From the NCBI GenBank assembly GCA_944387745.1, contig CALXGD010000189.1:1-44175 (forward strand): DNA of 44,175 nt, given 5' to 3'. The stretch is from an uncultured Oscillospiraceae bacterium (GTDB lineage Bacteria; Bacillota_A; Clostridia; Oscillospirales; Oscillospiraceae). Shown here piece by piece: positions 32,868 through 41,418 of the stretch. Positions within the stretch are counted from its first letter, which is position 1, and the number at the start of each line of letters is the position of its first letter. The notes under the pieces are model-generated. The model worked only from the letters and a program-made list of their open reading frames with translations, was not told the DNA's origin and did no database searches. Made by a program: the position numbers and the translations under genes.

Positions 32868-34616
32868 CTATACCCGCACCACCAGCGTGTTAAAGCCCGC
32901 ATAGCGGCGGTAGAAAAACTCCTTGGCCTTGCTCTTGATCATCTTAACCCCGATGGCGTCCAACCCGGTTCCTTCCTCCAGGCTGATATCATCGGTATTC
33001 ATCTCAAAAGGATTGAACTCTCGGGCGCTGTCCCGCACATGGAGGGTAACCGTCCCATCCTCGTGGGGCACAATGGTCAGCTGGATGTAACCCTCAGCCA
33101 CAGAGAAGGCCCGGTTCAAAATCACACCGCATACCTCCTCCACCGCGATAGCGGCGAAATAGGCCTGGGTGGGACTCGCCTCCACCCGCTCCATATAGTC
33201 GGACACCTCCTGCTCCACCGCTCCAAGATCGGCGGTCCTGCTGTCCAGGAAGGCGCTATACACTCGGCTGTCGTCCTCATCCAAATAAGTCCAGGAGCCC
33301 TTGCGGAAGTTATAGATCGCCATCACCAACAGGGTGGCAATCTCCGTACAGGGGTAAGTCCACCAAAACCACTCCACGCCGCCTCGGCTCAGCAGCAGGC
33401 TGAATGTCAAAAAGAACGCAAAGGAGCGCAGGGTGAAGAATAGGTAGCTCGTAAACTCCTTCTCTAGGGTCTGGTAGTAATATGTCATCACCATGTTGAT
33501 TCCGGAAGGAAGCACACACAGGGCATATACCTGGATGGCCGCCACACCCATGGCGATCTCCTCTGCCGTGCGCAGGCCGAAGGCGAAGCACACCCCATCA
33601 GGGAATGCCGCAAGAAGGGCAATGATCAACAGACTCATTACCACCGCCACTTTAAACGCCTGCCGCAGAGTGCAGCGGATGTTGGACTTGTTGCACTCCC
33701 CGTGGAAGGTGCTCACCATAGGCTGAAGGGCCATGCTGATTGCATCGTACACTGAGGCAGCCACCAGGGCCACATTAAAGACAATACCGAACACCGCCAC
33801 TCCCAGCTCTCCGCTGATATCCATGAGCAGGCGGTTGCATACCAGGATCGTAATAAACTGGTAGATGTACTGAACTGAGGTGGCAAAGCCGGTCCGGAAG
33901 GAGCGAACCACCGCTCTCCCGTCAAACTTAGGCCAGGTCAGCCGCAGACAGCCCTTTTTCCTGAAGAAATGGGTCAGGCTGATGAGAATCATCACCGCCG
34001 CCCCCAGGCCGGTGGAGTACACCGAACCGGCCACACCCATGTCCATCCGCACCACAAAGACATAGTTGAACACAATGTCGATGGTGTTGCTGGTCACCAG
34101 GGCGGCGGCAGCCAGCTTGGGGTTGTTGTCGCTGTTGACAAAATAGTAGAAGGGTCCCTGGCAGAACATGACAGGCACCAGCATCAGCTGGGTGCGCACC
34201 AGGGCCTCACAGTTTTCCCACAGCTCAGTTCCCGGCGTTCCCGCGCCCAGGAAAGTGAGCACCTGGGGCAGAAACAGCAGTCCCAGGATGCACAGGGTCA
34301 GATTGGTGAGCAGGTCGGCCCGGAGCACGTTGCCGAAGATCCGGTTGCCCTCCTCTGTCTTGCCCTCACTGAGCACAGCGGCGTAGTGGATGGACCCGCC
34401 GATGGACAGGGAGTAACTGATGGTGTTGAAGAGCATATACACCGGCTGTCCGATGCTGATGGCACTCAGGCCCACCGGGCCGATGGAGTTTCCTACAAAG
34501 ATACAGTCTGCCAAACCGCCGATGGCCAGCCCCAGGCAGGAGCACAGGCTGGGCATGAAAAAGCGGTAAAACGCCTTGCGAACAAAAATATTTTCACGGC
34601 TGGAATGGGAATTCAC
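32868..34616 (-). CDS. MATE-family transporter fused to an RsbW-like domain
   Basis: 582 residues; GTG start behind GAGGGAAG. Residues about 10-440 are a MATE protein: twelve hydrophobic helices, the family-like GLADCIFVGNSIGPVGLSAI near 34-53 and YFVNSDNNPKLAAAALVTSN in the middle. Residues about 455-582 are an HATPase_c_2 fold (AIAVEEVCGVILNRAF, VRDSAREFNPF, GTGLDAIGVKMIKSKA). Compared with the RsbW-like protein next door, the N-box asparagine is V and the DNG box is DSA, so kinase activity is doubtful. A membrane carrier with a partner-switch domain could have its transport gated by the STAS protein, or serve as a membrane anchor for it. What it exports is unknown. Confidence 0.9.
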   Translation of the reverse strand: MNSHSSRENIFVRKAFYRFFMPSLCSCLGLAIGGLADCIFVGNSIGPVGLSAISIGQPVYMLFNTISYSLSIGGSIHYAAVLSEGKTEEGNRIFGNVLRADLLTNLTLCILGLLFLPQVLTFLGAGTPGTELWENCEALVRTQLMLVPVMFCQGPFYYFVNSDNNPKLAAAALVTSNTIDIVFNYVFVVRMDMGVAGSVYSTGLGAAVMILISLTHFFRKKGCLRLTWPKFDGRAVVRSFRTGFATSVQYIYQFITILVCNRLLMDISGELGVAVFGIVFNVALVAASVYDAISMALQPMVSTFHGECNKSNIRCTLRQAFKVAVVMSLLIIALLAAFPDGVCFAFGLRTAEEIAMGVAAIQVYALCVLPSGINMVMTYYYQTLEKEFTSYLFFTLRSFAFFLTFSLLLSRGGVEWFWWTYPCTEIATLLVMAIYNFRKGSWTYLDEDDSRVYSAFLDSRTADLGAVEQEVSDYMERVEASPTQAYFAAIAVEEVCGVILNRAFSVAEGYIQLTIVPHEDGTVTLHVRDSAREFNPFEMNTDDISLEEGTGLDAIGVKMIKSKAKEFFYRRYAGFNTLVVRV

Positions 34617-34650
34617 GCAGCTTCCCTCATTTCTCTCACTCTTTCCCTTC

Positions 34651-34947
34651 TCACTGAATATCTAAAATATCCACAAATCCGGTGATCTCAAAGACCTCCA
34701 TAATATCTGCGCATACGTGTGTCACCGTCATATGGCCCTGCTTGTTCATCCGCTTCTGGGCCCCCAGGATTACCCGCAGTCCAGCGGAGGACAGATAAGC
34801 TGTCTGCTCCAAATCCAGGGTCAGCTCCTTGATCCCGTCCAAGCTGGCATTCAGCTCCGCTTCCAGCTCCGGCGCGGTGGTCGTATCCAGCCGCCCCTCC
34901 AGGGCCAGCGTCAAATTTTTTCCGTCCTCGTGTTTGGTAATGGTCAT
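34651..34947 (-). CDS. STAS-domain anti-anti-sigma-type antagonist (SpoIIAA/RsbV-like)
   Basis: 98 residues, a single STAS domain: LTLALEGRLDTTTAPELE at the start, strand LTLDLEQTAYLSSAGLRVIL with the phospho-accepting serine in the YLSSAGLR loop, then ADIMEVFEITGFVDIL. Ribosome site AAGGAGGAAA. In partner switching the unphosphorylated form binds the RsbW-like ATPase and frees its target; phosphorylation reverses it. The kinase, phosphatase, and two other proteins carrying RsbW-like domains are encoded directly downstream. It follows the eCIS ATPase gene by 20 bases, which ties the switch to the injection-system genes. Confidence 0.95.
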   Translation of the reverse strand: MTITKHEDGKNLTLALEGRLDTTTAPELEAELNASLDGIKELTLDLEQTAYLSSAGLRVILGAQKRMNKQGHMTVTHVCADIMEVFEITGFVDILDIQ

Positions 34948-34967
34948 GTCAATTTCCTCCTTAAATT

Positions 34968-37115
34968 TCAGCCGTCCAGCAGGTCCGCGTACTCCCGCAG
35001 CTCCTCCCGAACCACTACGATCTCATTTTTCTTCATCTCCCCCACTGCAGAGCGCAGCAGGTGGGACATCCCGATGCTCTGTCCCTCCAGGGCCGCCAAG
35101 AAGGCGGCGGAGAGGACAATATTCTTAATGTGCCCGCCGGAGAGCTCAAATTTCTCCGCCAGGAACGCCCAGTCGATATCGTCGGACAGGGGGGCCTCCG
35201 GGGGAATGGTGTGCCGGTAGATCTCCTCCCGCATAGCTGCATCCGGGAAGGGAAAGCGGACCACATAGGTGATGCGGCGCATAAAGGCCTCGTCGATATT
35301 CCCGATCAGATTGGTGGCCAGGATGCACACCCCGTCGTACTCCTCGATCTGTTGGAGCAGGTAGGCCACCTCCACGTTGGCGTTGCGGTCGTGGGCGTCC
35401 TTCACCTCACTGCGCTTGCCGAACAGGGCATCGCACTCGTCAAAGAACAAAACGCAGTTGGACCGCTTGGCCTCAGTGAACACCGCCTGGAGATTTTTCT
35501 CCGTCTCCCCAATGTACTTGCTGACGATCTGGGAGATGTTGATCTTGTACATCTCCATGTTCAGCTCATTGGCGATCACCTGGGCGCACATAGTCTTGCC
35601 CGTCCCAGGGGCACCAGCAAAGAGAATGGAGAGTCCCCGGCCATAGGCGATTTTCTTGTCAAAGCCACACTCCGAGTAGATCCGGTGCTGAAACCTGATG
35701 TGGCCGCAGGCGTGCTGGAGGAGCTTCTTCTGCCCCTCCGGCATCACCACGTCGTCCCAGTGGAAGGCGGGACGTACCCGGCTGGCCAGATCTCCCAGCT
35801 TGTGAACTACCTGCCGGTAGCAGCACTGGTGCATCTCCCGGCTGGGGATAGCCGTCTCCCCCTCTAGCTTGGACAGTCCCACCGCCTGCCGGCAGGCAAG
35901 CTGAATCTGCCGCGGCGAAAAGCGGAATTTAGCGGCCAGTTCCTCCGCAGTCAGGCCGTCTCCCAGCTTTATCTCCCCCAAAAAGGCCCGAAATAGGGCG
36001 ATGCGTTCGTCCTCGGTGGGGTCCGCCACCTCCAGCTCCACCGTCAGCCGGCTCAGCCGAGCCCGGATGGGCAGCTGTGACAGGAAAAAGATCTTCTCGT
36101 GGGCGGGCTCCTGGTCTAAAATGTCCAGGATCAGCCGCTCCTCTGCTGGAAGCAGCTTTCCCTCTGAGTCCGGCCGCTCCATGTGAGACACGCACAGACA
36201 AGCGCCGGTGAGGCGGGCCGCCAGCACCCCCTCCCGGGCCAGCTTCTCTGGTTCCTCGCCGTCCAGAGAAATAAAGACACACTTTTGACCGCTCCTGGCC
36301 ATCAAGTGCTCCACCTGAAAACGCTTGCCTGTCCCTGGACCGCCGGTGAGACAGATCACCCGCTCACCCGGCTCCCCGAACAGCAAGTCCAGCTGCCTGG
36401 CCGTCTCCCCACCGATGATCAGCGGCCCGGAGGGGGAGTCCCGCTCCCCGTCAAAAAGGCGCAGCCCGGATATGGGGGCCACCGTCCCGGTACTGAGAAA
36501 CTCCCGAACCAGAGGGTGCAGGATCAGTTGTCCGGCCATCAGCCGCTCCCAATCAAAGAGGCAGGTGAACCTGTCCCGCCGGACAAACCGGGATAGATAC
36601 TCCTCCACCGTGGACTCCAATGGCAGGAACAGCTGAACCGCCAGTGCGGTGGTGGGCGCCTTTTGCGTGATGTCGTCCTGGAGATAGGCCAGCAGCTTCT
36701 CATATTTCTTGTCCAGCGCGGCGGCATAGGAAAGTACCAGGCATCCCCGCTCAAACTCCTCCAGCTCCAAATCCTGAAATATCCGCAGCAGGGGGAACTC
36801 CCGATGTGTCCGCCTCAGTCTGGCTTGGATGGATTCCTGCGCCGCCTCCAGCTGGACGGCTTCGTCCCCGTTCAGTTGAACCGCCAGCCCCAGCTGGGCG
36901 GCCTTGGCCAAATTGTGCTCAAACTCCTCCCGGCTGACCACCAGGCCCATCATACTGCCCATGTCATTCCTGGGCCCCAGCCACTGGTGGTGCTTGTAAA
37001 AAAAGTAGATCCGCAGGTCCAGCCAGGAAAACAGGTCGTCCATCAGCTCCCACTGACTCTCATAGCCCCGATTCAGTTTTTCATAGGACACGTCCCGCAG
37101 GTCGTATTCCTTCAA
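34968..37115 (-). CDS. eCIS-type AAA+ ATPase (Pvc15-like)
   Basis: 715 residues from a TTG at 37115, well placed after GGAGAGGGGG; a GTG at 37148 would add 11 residues without a ribosome site. The C-terminal module has Walker A GAPGTGKT (about 501-508), Walker B LFFDECDALFG (about 556-566), a sensor asparagine (ILATNL) and the arginine finger pair (MRRIT). An N-terminal second P-loop-like region, GGPGTGKR (about 258-265), has R in place of T/S and little else conserved, so it is probably a degenerate module. These ATPases are found in nearly all contractile-injection loci and are thought to load cargo or aid assembly. It adjoins the DUF4280 and DUF4255 genes, which supports the eCIS reading. 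Confidence 0.93.
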   Translation of the reverse strand: MKEYDLRDVSYEKLNRGYESQWELMDDLFSWLDLRIYFFYKHHQWLGPRNDMGSMMGLVVSREEFEHNLAKAAQLGLAVQLNGDEAVQLEAAQESIQARLRRTHREFPLLRIFQDLELEEFERGCLVLSYAAALDKKYEKLLAYLQDDITQKAPTTALAVQLFLPLESTVEEYLSRFVRRDRFTCLFDWERLMAGQLILHPLVREFLSTGTVAPISGLRLFDGERDSPSGPLIIGGETARQLDLLFGEPGERVICLTGGPGTGKRFQVEHLMARSGQKCVFISLDGEEPEKLAREGVLAARLTGACLCVSHMERPDSEGKLLPAEERLILDILDQEPAHEKIFFLSQLPIRARLSRLTVELEVADPTEDERIALFRAFLGEIKLGDGLTAEELAAKFRFSPRQIQLACRQAVGLSKLEGETAIPSREMHQCCYRQVVHKLGDLASRVRPAFHWDDVVMPEGQKKLLQHACGHIRFQHRIYSECGFDKKIAYGRGLSILFAGAPGTGKTMCAQVIANELNMEMYKINISQIVSKYIGETEKNLQAVFTEAKRSNCVLFFDECDALFGKRSEVKDAHDRNANVEVAYLLQQIEEYDGVCILATNLIGNIDEAFMRRITYVVRFPFPDAAMREEIYRHTIPPEAPLSDDIDWAFLAEKFELSGGHIKNIVLSAAFLAALEGQSIGMSHLLRSAVGEMKKNEIVVVREELREYADLLDG

Positions 37116-37151
37116 CAGCGATTCCCCCTCTCCGCCAGCCGGCCGCACAGC

Positions 37152-37538
37152 TTACGGCACCTTCACCGTCATGGCTGGAGTCATGCTCACCTGAATCATA
37201 CCCCCATAAGAACACATGAGCTTGCTGGTATTGTTCAGCAGCGGCTTCCCGCACGCCAGCACTGTGGGACAGCCCGGTGCCCAGGAGACAGTGGCGGGGA
37301 CACAGGGCATGGGAGTGAGCACTCCCAGCGCGGCGGCAGTAGCCGCGGCCACCGCTGGATTGGCCGGGTTTGAGCACATGCCAAAGGTAGGCACATTGCT
37401 GATGGGCGCCCCGTCCATAATCGTGGCCGCCGGCATACCTCCTATCAACACGGTCTGTTGGCTGGTCGCCATCAGCGGCACCGGGGCGGTTCCAAAAATG
37501 CAGGTACACATCGCTGTACTGACCACAGGATTTGCCAT
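37152..37538 (-). CDS. DUF4280 PAAR-like tip protein
   Basis: 128 residues. It opens with VSTAMCTCIFGTAPVPLMA, followed by IGGMPAATIMDGAPISNVPTFG and CVPATVSWAPGCPTVLACGKPLL, all typical of DUF4280 proteins, which have the PAAR-like layout of short strands and metal-binding cysteines or histidines. In contractile systems a PAAR-type protein caps the spike and may carry cargo. Ribosome site AAAGGAG. It lies between an unrecognised protein gene and the AAA+ gene, with 13 and 36 base gaps. Confidence 0.9.
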   Translation of the reverse strand: MANPVVSTAMCTCIFGTAPVPLMATSQQTVLIGGMPAATIMDGAPISNVPTFGMCSNPANPAVAAATAAALGVLTPMPCVPATVSWAPGCPTVLACGKPLLNNTSKLMCSYGGMIQVSMTPAMTVKVP

Positions 37539-37551
37539 GAATATGCTCCTT

Positions 37552-38280
37552 TCATCGCCGGATCGTCTGCTGGTTCTCCCCCTGAATCAGCTCCAGGCTG
37601 GCCAGCAGCTCCCCCCTCCCGCCGCACACCTCCAGGGTGCACGGCCCGGGAAAGGCCGCGCGGAGAACGCCATCCGTCCCGGTGTGGTACTGTTGGGCCG
37701 GAAGCAGCGCTCGGCTGCGGCCGTGGCTATGCTGAAGAGGCTCCAGCAGCTCCCCAATCTCCCCCTCCAGGGACCGCAGGAGGACAATCTCACTGTCCTT
37801 CCCATCGGCAATGAGGTAGGTTCCCGGAACAGCGGGGGCGGCGGCCCCTTTGCAGAAGAGGCGCAAATTCGTACAGCCCTTCTCCACCTTGGTCTGGGCG
37901 ATTTTCAATTCCGCGGAACCTGGAGCTGCCAGCCACAGCTGCTGTCCAGCAGCAGGCTCTCCGCCCTCCAGCAGGGTCAGGGTGAGGCGGGTGACCTCCT
38001 GCCGGAAGGGGTAGTCCTCCCCCGGCTTCATGGTCACATCCAGCTCCTGGGTGCCCCGGCCCGGTCGAATCTCCACCCACTCCTCCTGATAGCCGTGGCA
38101 GCGCAGGGACAGGCGGTGAGGCCCAGCGGCCAGATTCACCAGTACCAGATATCCCCCCGCCTTTCCAATGGGCCGGAAGGGCGTCCCGTCCAGGGTACAC
38201 ACCAGGCCGGAGGACTCCATAGCTTGACCAGTAAAGCCGTCCCGCACCCGGCACACGGCGCTGACATGGATGTTGATCAC
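37552..38280 (-). CDS. Unrecognised 242-residue protein with a carboxypeptidase-regulatory-like N-terminus
   Basis: I do not recognise the whole protein. Residues about 10-90 look like a carboxypeptidase-regulatory/PEGA-type beta-sandwich (RDGFTGQAMESSGLVCTLDG, then NLAAGPHRLSLRCHGYQ); the rest is beta-rich, with ALLPAQQYHTGTDGVLRAAF near 190-210. There is no signal peptide or helix. The GTG start overlaps the DUF4255 stop (GTGA), so it is translationally coupled to it, and DUF4280 follows after 13 bases. The position suggests a tail, baseplate or spike accessory part of the injection system. Confidence 0.7.
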   Translation of the reverse strand: MINIHVSAVCRVRDGFTGQAMESSGLVCTLDGTPFRPIGKAGGYLVLVNLAAGPHRLSLRCHGYQEEWVEIRPGRGTQELDVTMKPGEDYPFRQEVTRLTLTLLEGGEPAAGQQLWLAAPGSAELKIAQTKVEKGCTNLRLFCKGAAAPAVPGTYLIADGKDSEIVLLRSLEGEIGELLEPLQHSHGRSRALLPAQQYHTGTDGVLRAAFPGPCTLEVCGGRGELLASLELIQGENQQTIRR

Positions 38281-38873
38281 GGCTTTTCCTCCCTCGCCTG
38301 GCTCTTCTGATTGGTGGTGATGGTGACATCGGTAACCCGGCTGAACCGGCGCTCCCTGCGGGACTCGATCTCCACCCCGGTGAGCAGCACCACAAAGGAG
38401 AGCTTATACGCAGTGGAGGTATTATTCCAAATCTTCAGCAGCTGGTCCTGCTGCGTCTTTTCCAGCACCACCCGAATCGTCGCCTTCTGCTCTGCCAGAG
38501 AGCCGCTCAGATACCGCTGCTCGATCACCGGATGATCTTTCAGCACCTGGAGGGCGGCCCCCACGACGCGGTATTGATCCGCCTCCCGCAGCTGCACCGG
38601 GGCCTTGGAGTGAGCAGTCACCAAAAAGCGCAGGTTATAGCGGGCGGGGCGCAGGCGCTCCACATTCTGGCCCACCTGGTAATAGCCGCTCTGCCCCCCC
38701 TGGGTGTCCTCCTCCACCTGATAGAGGTAGAGGGTGAGCTGATTATTCTCACTCTCATGGGGAGAGCACAGGGCAATCAGCTCCCGGTTGCCAATGGGCT
38801 CCGGGGTGAGATTTTCCCGGAGCAGCTCCACCAGGGCGCTGCCCGCCTCCACCAGAGCCGTATAGTCTGCCAT
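38277..38873 (-). CDS. DUF4255 / Pvc16-like tail-terminator protein
   Basis: 198 residues. The N-terminal LVELLRENLTPEPI, then LTLYLYQVEEDTQ, LRFLVTAHSKAPVQL and the VVGAALQVLKDHPVI segment match DUF4255 (Pvc16 N-domain), whose members cap the tail end of contractile injection systems. Ribosome site AAAGGAGG. The family is nearly restricted to contractile systems, so with AAA+ and DUF4280 it makes the eCIS assignment strong. Sheath and tube genes are not in this window and should lie to the right of 44175 if the locus is complete. Confidence 0.92.
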   Translation of the reverse strand: MADYTALVEAGSALVELLRENLTPEPIGNRELIALCSPHESENNQLTLYLYQVEEDTQGGQSGYYQVGQNVERLRPARYNLRFLVTAHSKAPVQLREADQYRVVGAALQVLKDHPVIEQRYLSGSLAEQKATIRVVLEKTQQDQLLKIWNNTSTAYKLSFVVLLTGVEIESRRERRFSRVTDVTITTNQKSQAREEKP

Positions 38874-38904
38874 GGATTCCGCCTCCTTTGCGGGTAACTT
38901 TTTA

Positions 38905-41388
38905 TCAGTCTGCGGGCATCTCTGAAGCTGAGGATGTCCCCTGCGGCTCCGCCTCCGCCGAAGCGTCCGGCTTCGCCTGGGCCTGCTCCTTCTGAATGTC
39001 CTGAGCCGCCTGCTCCTCCTGTTCTTTCCGCCCTTCCTCCGCCTTTTGGGCGGCCTCTTGGCCGCGGATGATCTCGCTCTGGAACAGAGCAGCGAAGGTA
39101 TCCGGCATCCAGCTGTATCGCTCCGCCACCCAGCCGCCGGACAGGGTATTTAAGTGGTTGGCCTGCTTAGTAAAGGCTCCAACGCTCTGACAGAGGGCAG
39201 CGACGGCCTCGTTACGAGCGCATTGGGCGCTGTACAGGTCCTCTCTGGTGCCGCTCCCGGTGGCATAGGCCTGGGCCTGGCGCTCCATTCCAGCGGCGGT
39301 CTGGTCCACCGCCTCCCGGGCGGTGCGGACGGATTCATAGGCCATGCCCAGATCCAGCACCGCCGACTTCACCTCCCGCTCCAGGGCGGCGGTATCTGTC
39401 TGAGCTTCCCCGCCGGCTGCCGCCTGGGCGTATTCCACCGCTGCAGTCACCAGAGCGGAGACATCCAGCTCCACCGGATCAAAGATAACAAGCACCTTTT
39501 GCAGGTCGTACTCCTCTGGATCCAGCTTGCTCAGCTCCTGAATGGTCAGAAGGGCCTGCTCCCGTCCCGTCTCGTACTGAGCCAGCTGGCGGTCCAGCTC
39601 ATCCAGCTCGTCCTGGGCGGCATCCACCGCCTCCTGGCTGCCACTGCCTCGATCCAGCTGAATTTGGGCAGCAGCTAAATTCTGTTCCAACAGGGATTGA
39701 CTGCCCTCCAAGGCGGCGGCCATCTCCCGGTACAGGTAGTAGTCTGTGAGGGCGTCCACCAGCGCCTCCCCGTCCTGGGCGGTGAGCATCAGAGCCAACA
39801 TCCGCTCCACATCCCCCAGGCCGGAGGTGACGGTGCTGTTTCCACCAGCGCTGGCCGCTCCATCCAACGCGGCCAAAAGGCTGTCCAGCCGCTCCTGGGC
39901 CTGGGCTGCCGCTGGATCTTCGGCCGGTGTCTCAGACGGCAGGGATAATTCCCGACTCCAAATGACAGCTGTAGGAGCGCCAAACTCCTCCTCACTGAGA
40001 AGGGTACAGCTGTAGGTCTCATAGCGGTACTGGCTCTGGAACCAGTCGCCCCCCACAGCGCCGTCCGCCTGGAAAACTGCCCCCCGCAGAGTCGTCAGCT
40101 CCGGGGCCGGATCGCGGTCCCGCTCGGCCCACTGCTCCGCCTCCTCCCGGCTCTCCCAGGGGAGAAGTACCCCGCTGGAGGTGTTCTTCTCCGGCTCCAG
40201 CCACAGGCGGTACACCTGGGGCTCCGTCTCTCCCTGCTGATAGCTGCACAGGGCGGTGAGACCCAGAGCCGTGTTTTCCACAAGGAAACCGTCCTCCCGG
40301 TTGGTCTCGATGAGCTTTGCCTCGCCGCAGGCCTCCCGCAGGTCCCCGGCAGTCAGCTCCAGAAGCCACGCCCCGTCCAGGGTGCCCCGGTCAAACTCTC
40401 CCGCGTAGACAGCGTCTCCATTTTCGGCATAGAGCGTGCCAAAGCCGTCCGCCATCCAGTCACTCAGGCTGCCCTCATACCAGAGCTGGCCGTCCTGATA
40501 CCACTGAACGGTTCCCGCAGGCTGACCGGCGGAGAACTCCCCCCGGAGCTGATCTCCATCTTCCAGATAGAAGGTGCCACTGCCGTCGTAGCGCCCCTGG
40601 GTAAAGGAGCCCCGGTAGCGCACCTGACCGCTCTCCCAATACTCAGTGCCCTCTCCCTCATAGTGGTCCTCCGCAAAGGTGCCGGTGTAGGCCCGCTGTC
40701 CGCCGGGGTAATAGGCGGTGCCGTCTCCCTCCCGAAGTCCAGAGACAAAGCTCCCCCGGTAGCACAGCGTCCCGTCCTCAAACAGGCTGCCCATTCCCTC
40801 GTACAGGCCGCCGTTGAACTCCCCCTCATAGATCAGTACGCCGTCCTTATAGCAGGAGCCGTTCCCGCTGCGCACACCGTCTGCAAAGCTGCCCTTGTAG
40901 ATGAGAAGGCCGTCCTCGCTGTACTCCTCTCCCAGGCCCTGGAGAACACCATCCTCCAAGGGGCCGCGATACATAGGAATTTTTTTGTCCTCATCGCGGT
41001 AGACAATCACCCGGCCTGTCCAGTTTTCCAGATCTTGATCTCCCTGCCAAAAACGCGCTGTGAAAAAGTGGCTGAGGAGGAAAGGCCACACCACAAAATA
41101 GATCAACAGCCCAGCGATTACCAGGCCTGCTGCCAGCAGGAGCAAGAAGGACTTGGAAATGAATAATTCCTTCGTCTCAATATAATCCCCCCGCTTGGTG
41201 GGCTTTTTTACCGCGTCGGCCGCCCCCTGAAACGAGACGGACGCCACTTTCGCGGCATACCGGGAAACATTCGTCGCCCGACGGCCATAGGCCCCGACCC
41301 GGGTCACCTGCCTGGTAAAAAACGCCCGGATCGTGCGGAAAAAGATTCCAAAGGAACCGGTCAATTGTCGCAACAGAAAGCTGAACAC
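38905..41388 (-). CDS. Membrane-anchored MORN-repeat protein with TolC-like helical C-terminus
   Basis: 827 residues, GTG start behind AGGGGGA. A basic N-terminal segment is followed by one or two helices (about 78-108). Residues about 138-342 hold some nine MORN repeats (spacing ~23; core Y-x-G-x-F-x-x-G-x-x-x-G-x-G). After a domain of ~120 residues come long helices (about 490-760). The stretch SVRTAREAVDQTAAGMERQA, then YATGSGTREDLYSAQ and NHLNTLSGGW, has the order of the helical hairpin in TolC-type outer-membrane efflux proteins. In a Gram-positive cell it would face the wall. It may bind lipid or peptidoglycan and tether the apparatus. It starts 104 bases after the small protein gene and precedes DUF4255. 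Confidence 0.8.
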   Translation of the reverse strand: MFSFLLRQLTGSFGIFFRTIRAFFTRQVTRVGAYGRRATNVSRYAAKVASVSFQGAADAVKKPTKRGDYIETKELFISKSFLLLLAAGLVIAGLLIYFVVWPFLLSHFFTARFWQGDQDLENWTGRVIVYRDEDKKIPMYRGPLEDGVLQGLGEEYSEDGLLIYKGSFADGVRSGNGSCYKDGVLIYEGEFNGGLYEGMGSLFEDGTLCYRGSFVSGLREGDGTAYYPGGQRAYTGTFAEDHYEGEGTEYWESGQVRYRGSFTQGRYDGSGTFYLEDGDQLRGEFSAGQPAGTVQWYQDGQLWYEGSLSDWMADGFGTLYAENGDAVYAGEFDRGTLDGAWLLELTAGDLREACGEAKLIETNREDGFLVENTALGLTALCSYQQGETEPQVYRLWLEPEKNTSSGVLLPWESREEAEQWAERDRDPAPELTTLRGAVFQADGAVGGDWFQSQYRYETYSCTLLSEEEFGAPTAVIWSRELSLPSETPAEDPAAAQAQERLDSLLAALDGAASAGGNSTVTSGLGDVERMLALMLTAQDGEALVDALTDYYLYREMAAALEGSQSLLEQNLAAAQIQLDRGSGSQEAVDAAQDELDELDRQLAQYETGREQALLTIQELSKLDPEEYDLQKVLVIFDPVELDVSALVTAAVEYAQAAAGGEAQTDTAALEREVKSAVLDLGMAYESVRTAREAVDQTAAGMERQAQAYATGSGTREDLYSAQCARNEAVAALCQSVGAFTKQANHLNTLSGGWVAERYSWMPDTFAALFQSEIIRGQEAAQKAEEGRKEQEEQAAQDIQKEQAQAKPDASAEAEPQGTSSASEMPAD

Positions 41389-41418
41389 AGGAAATCCCCC
41401 TACGAGTCGTCTTTTACA

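Noticed and set aside
31312..32904. 530-codon frame opposite the pseudophosphatase
   Set aside because: Long only because of high GC; the - strand gene has recognisable sensor, HAMP and PP2C order.
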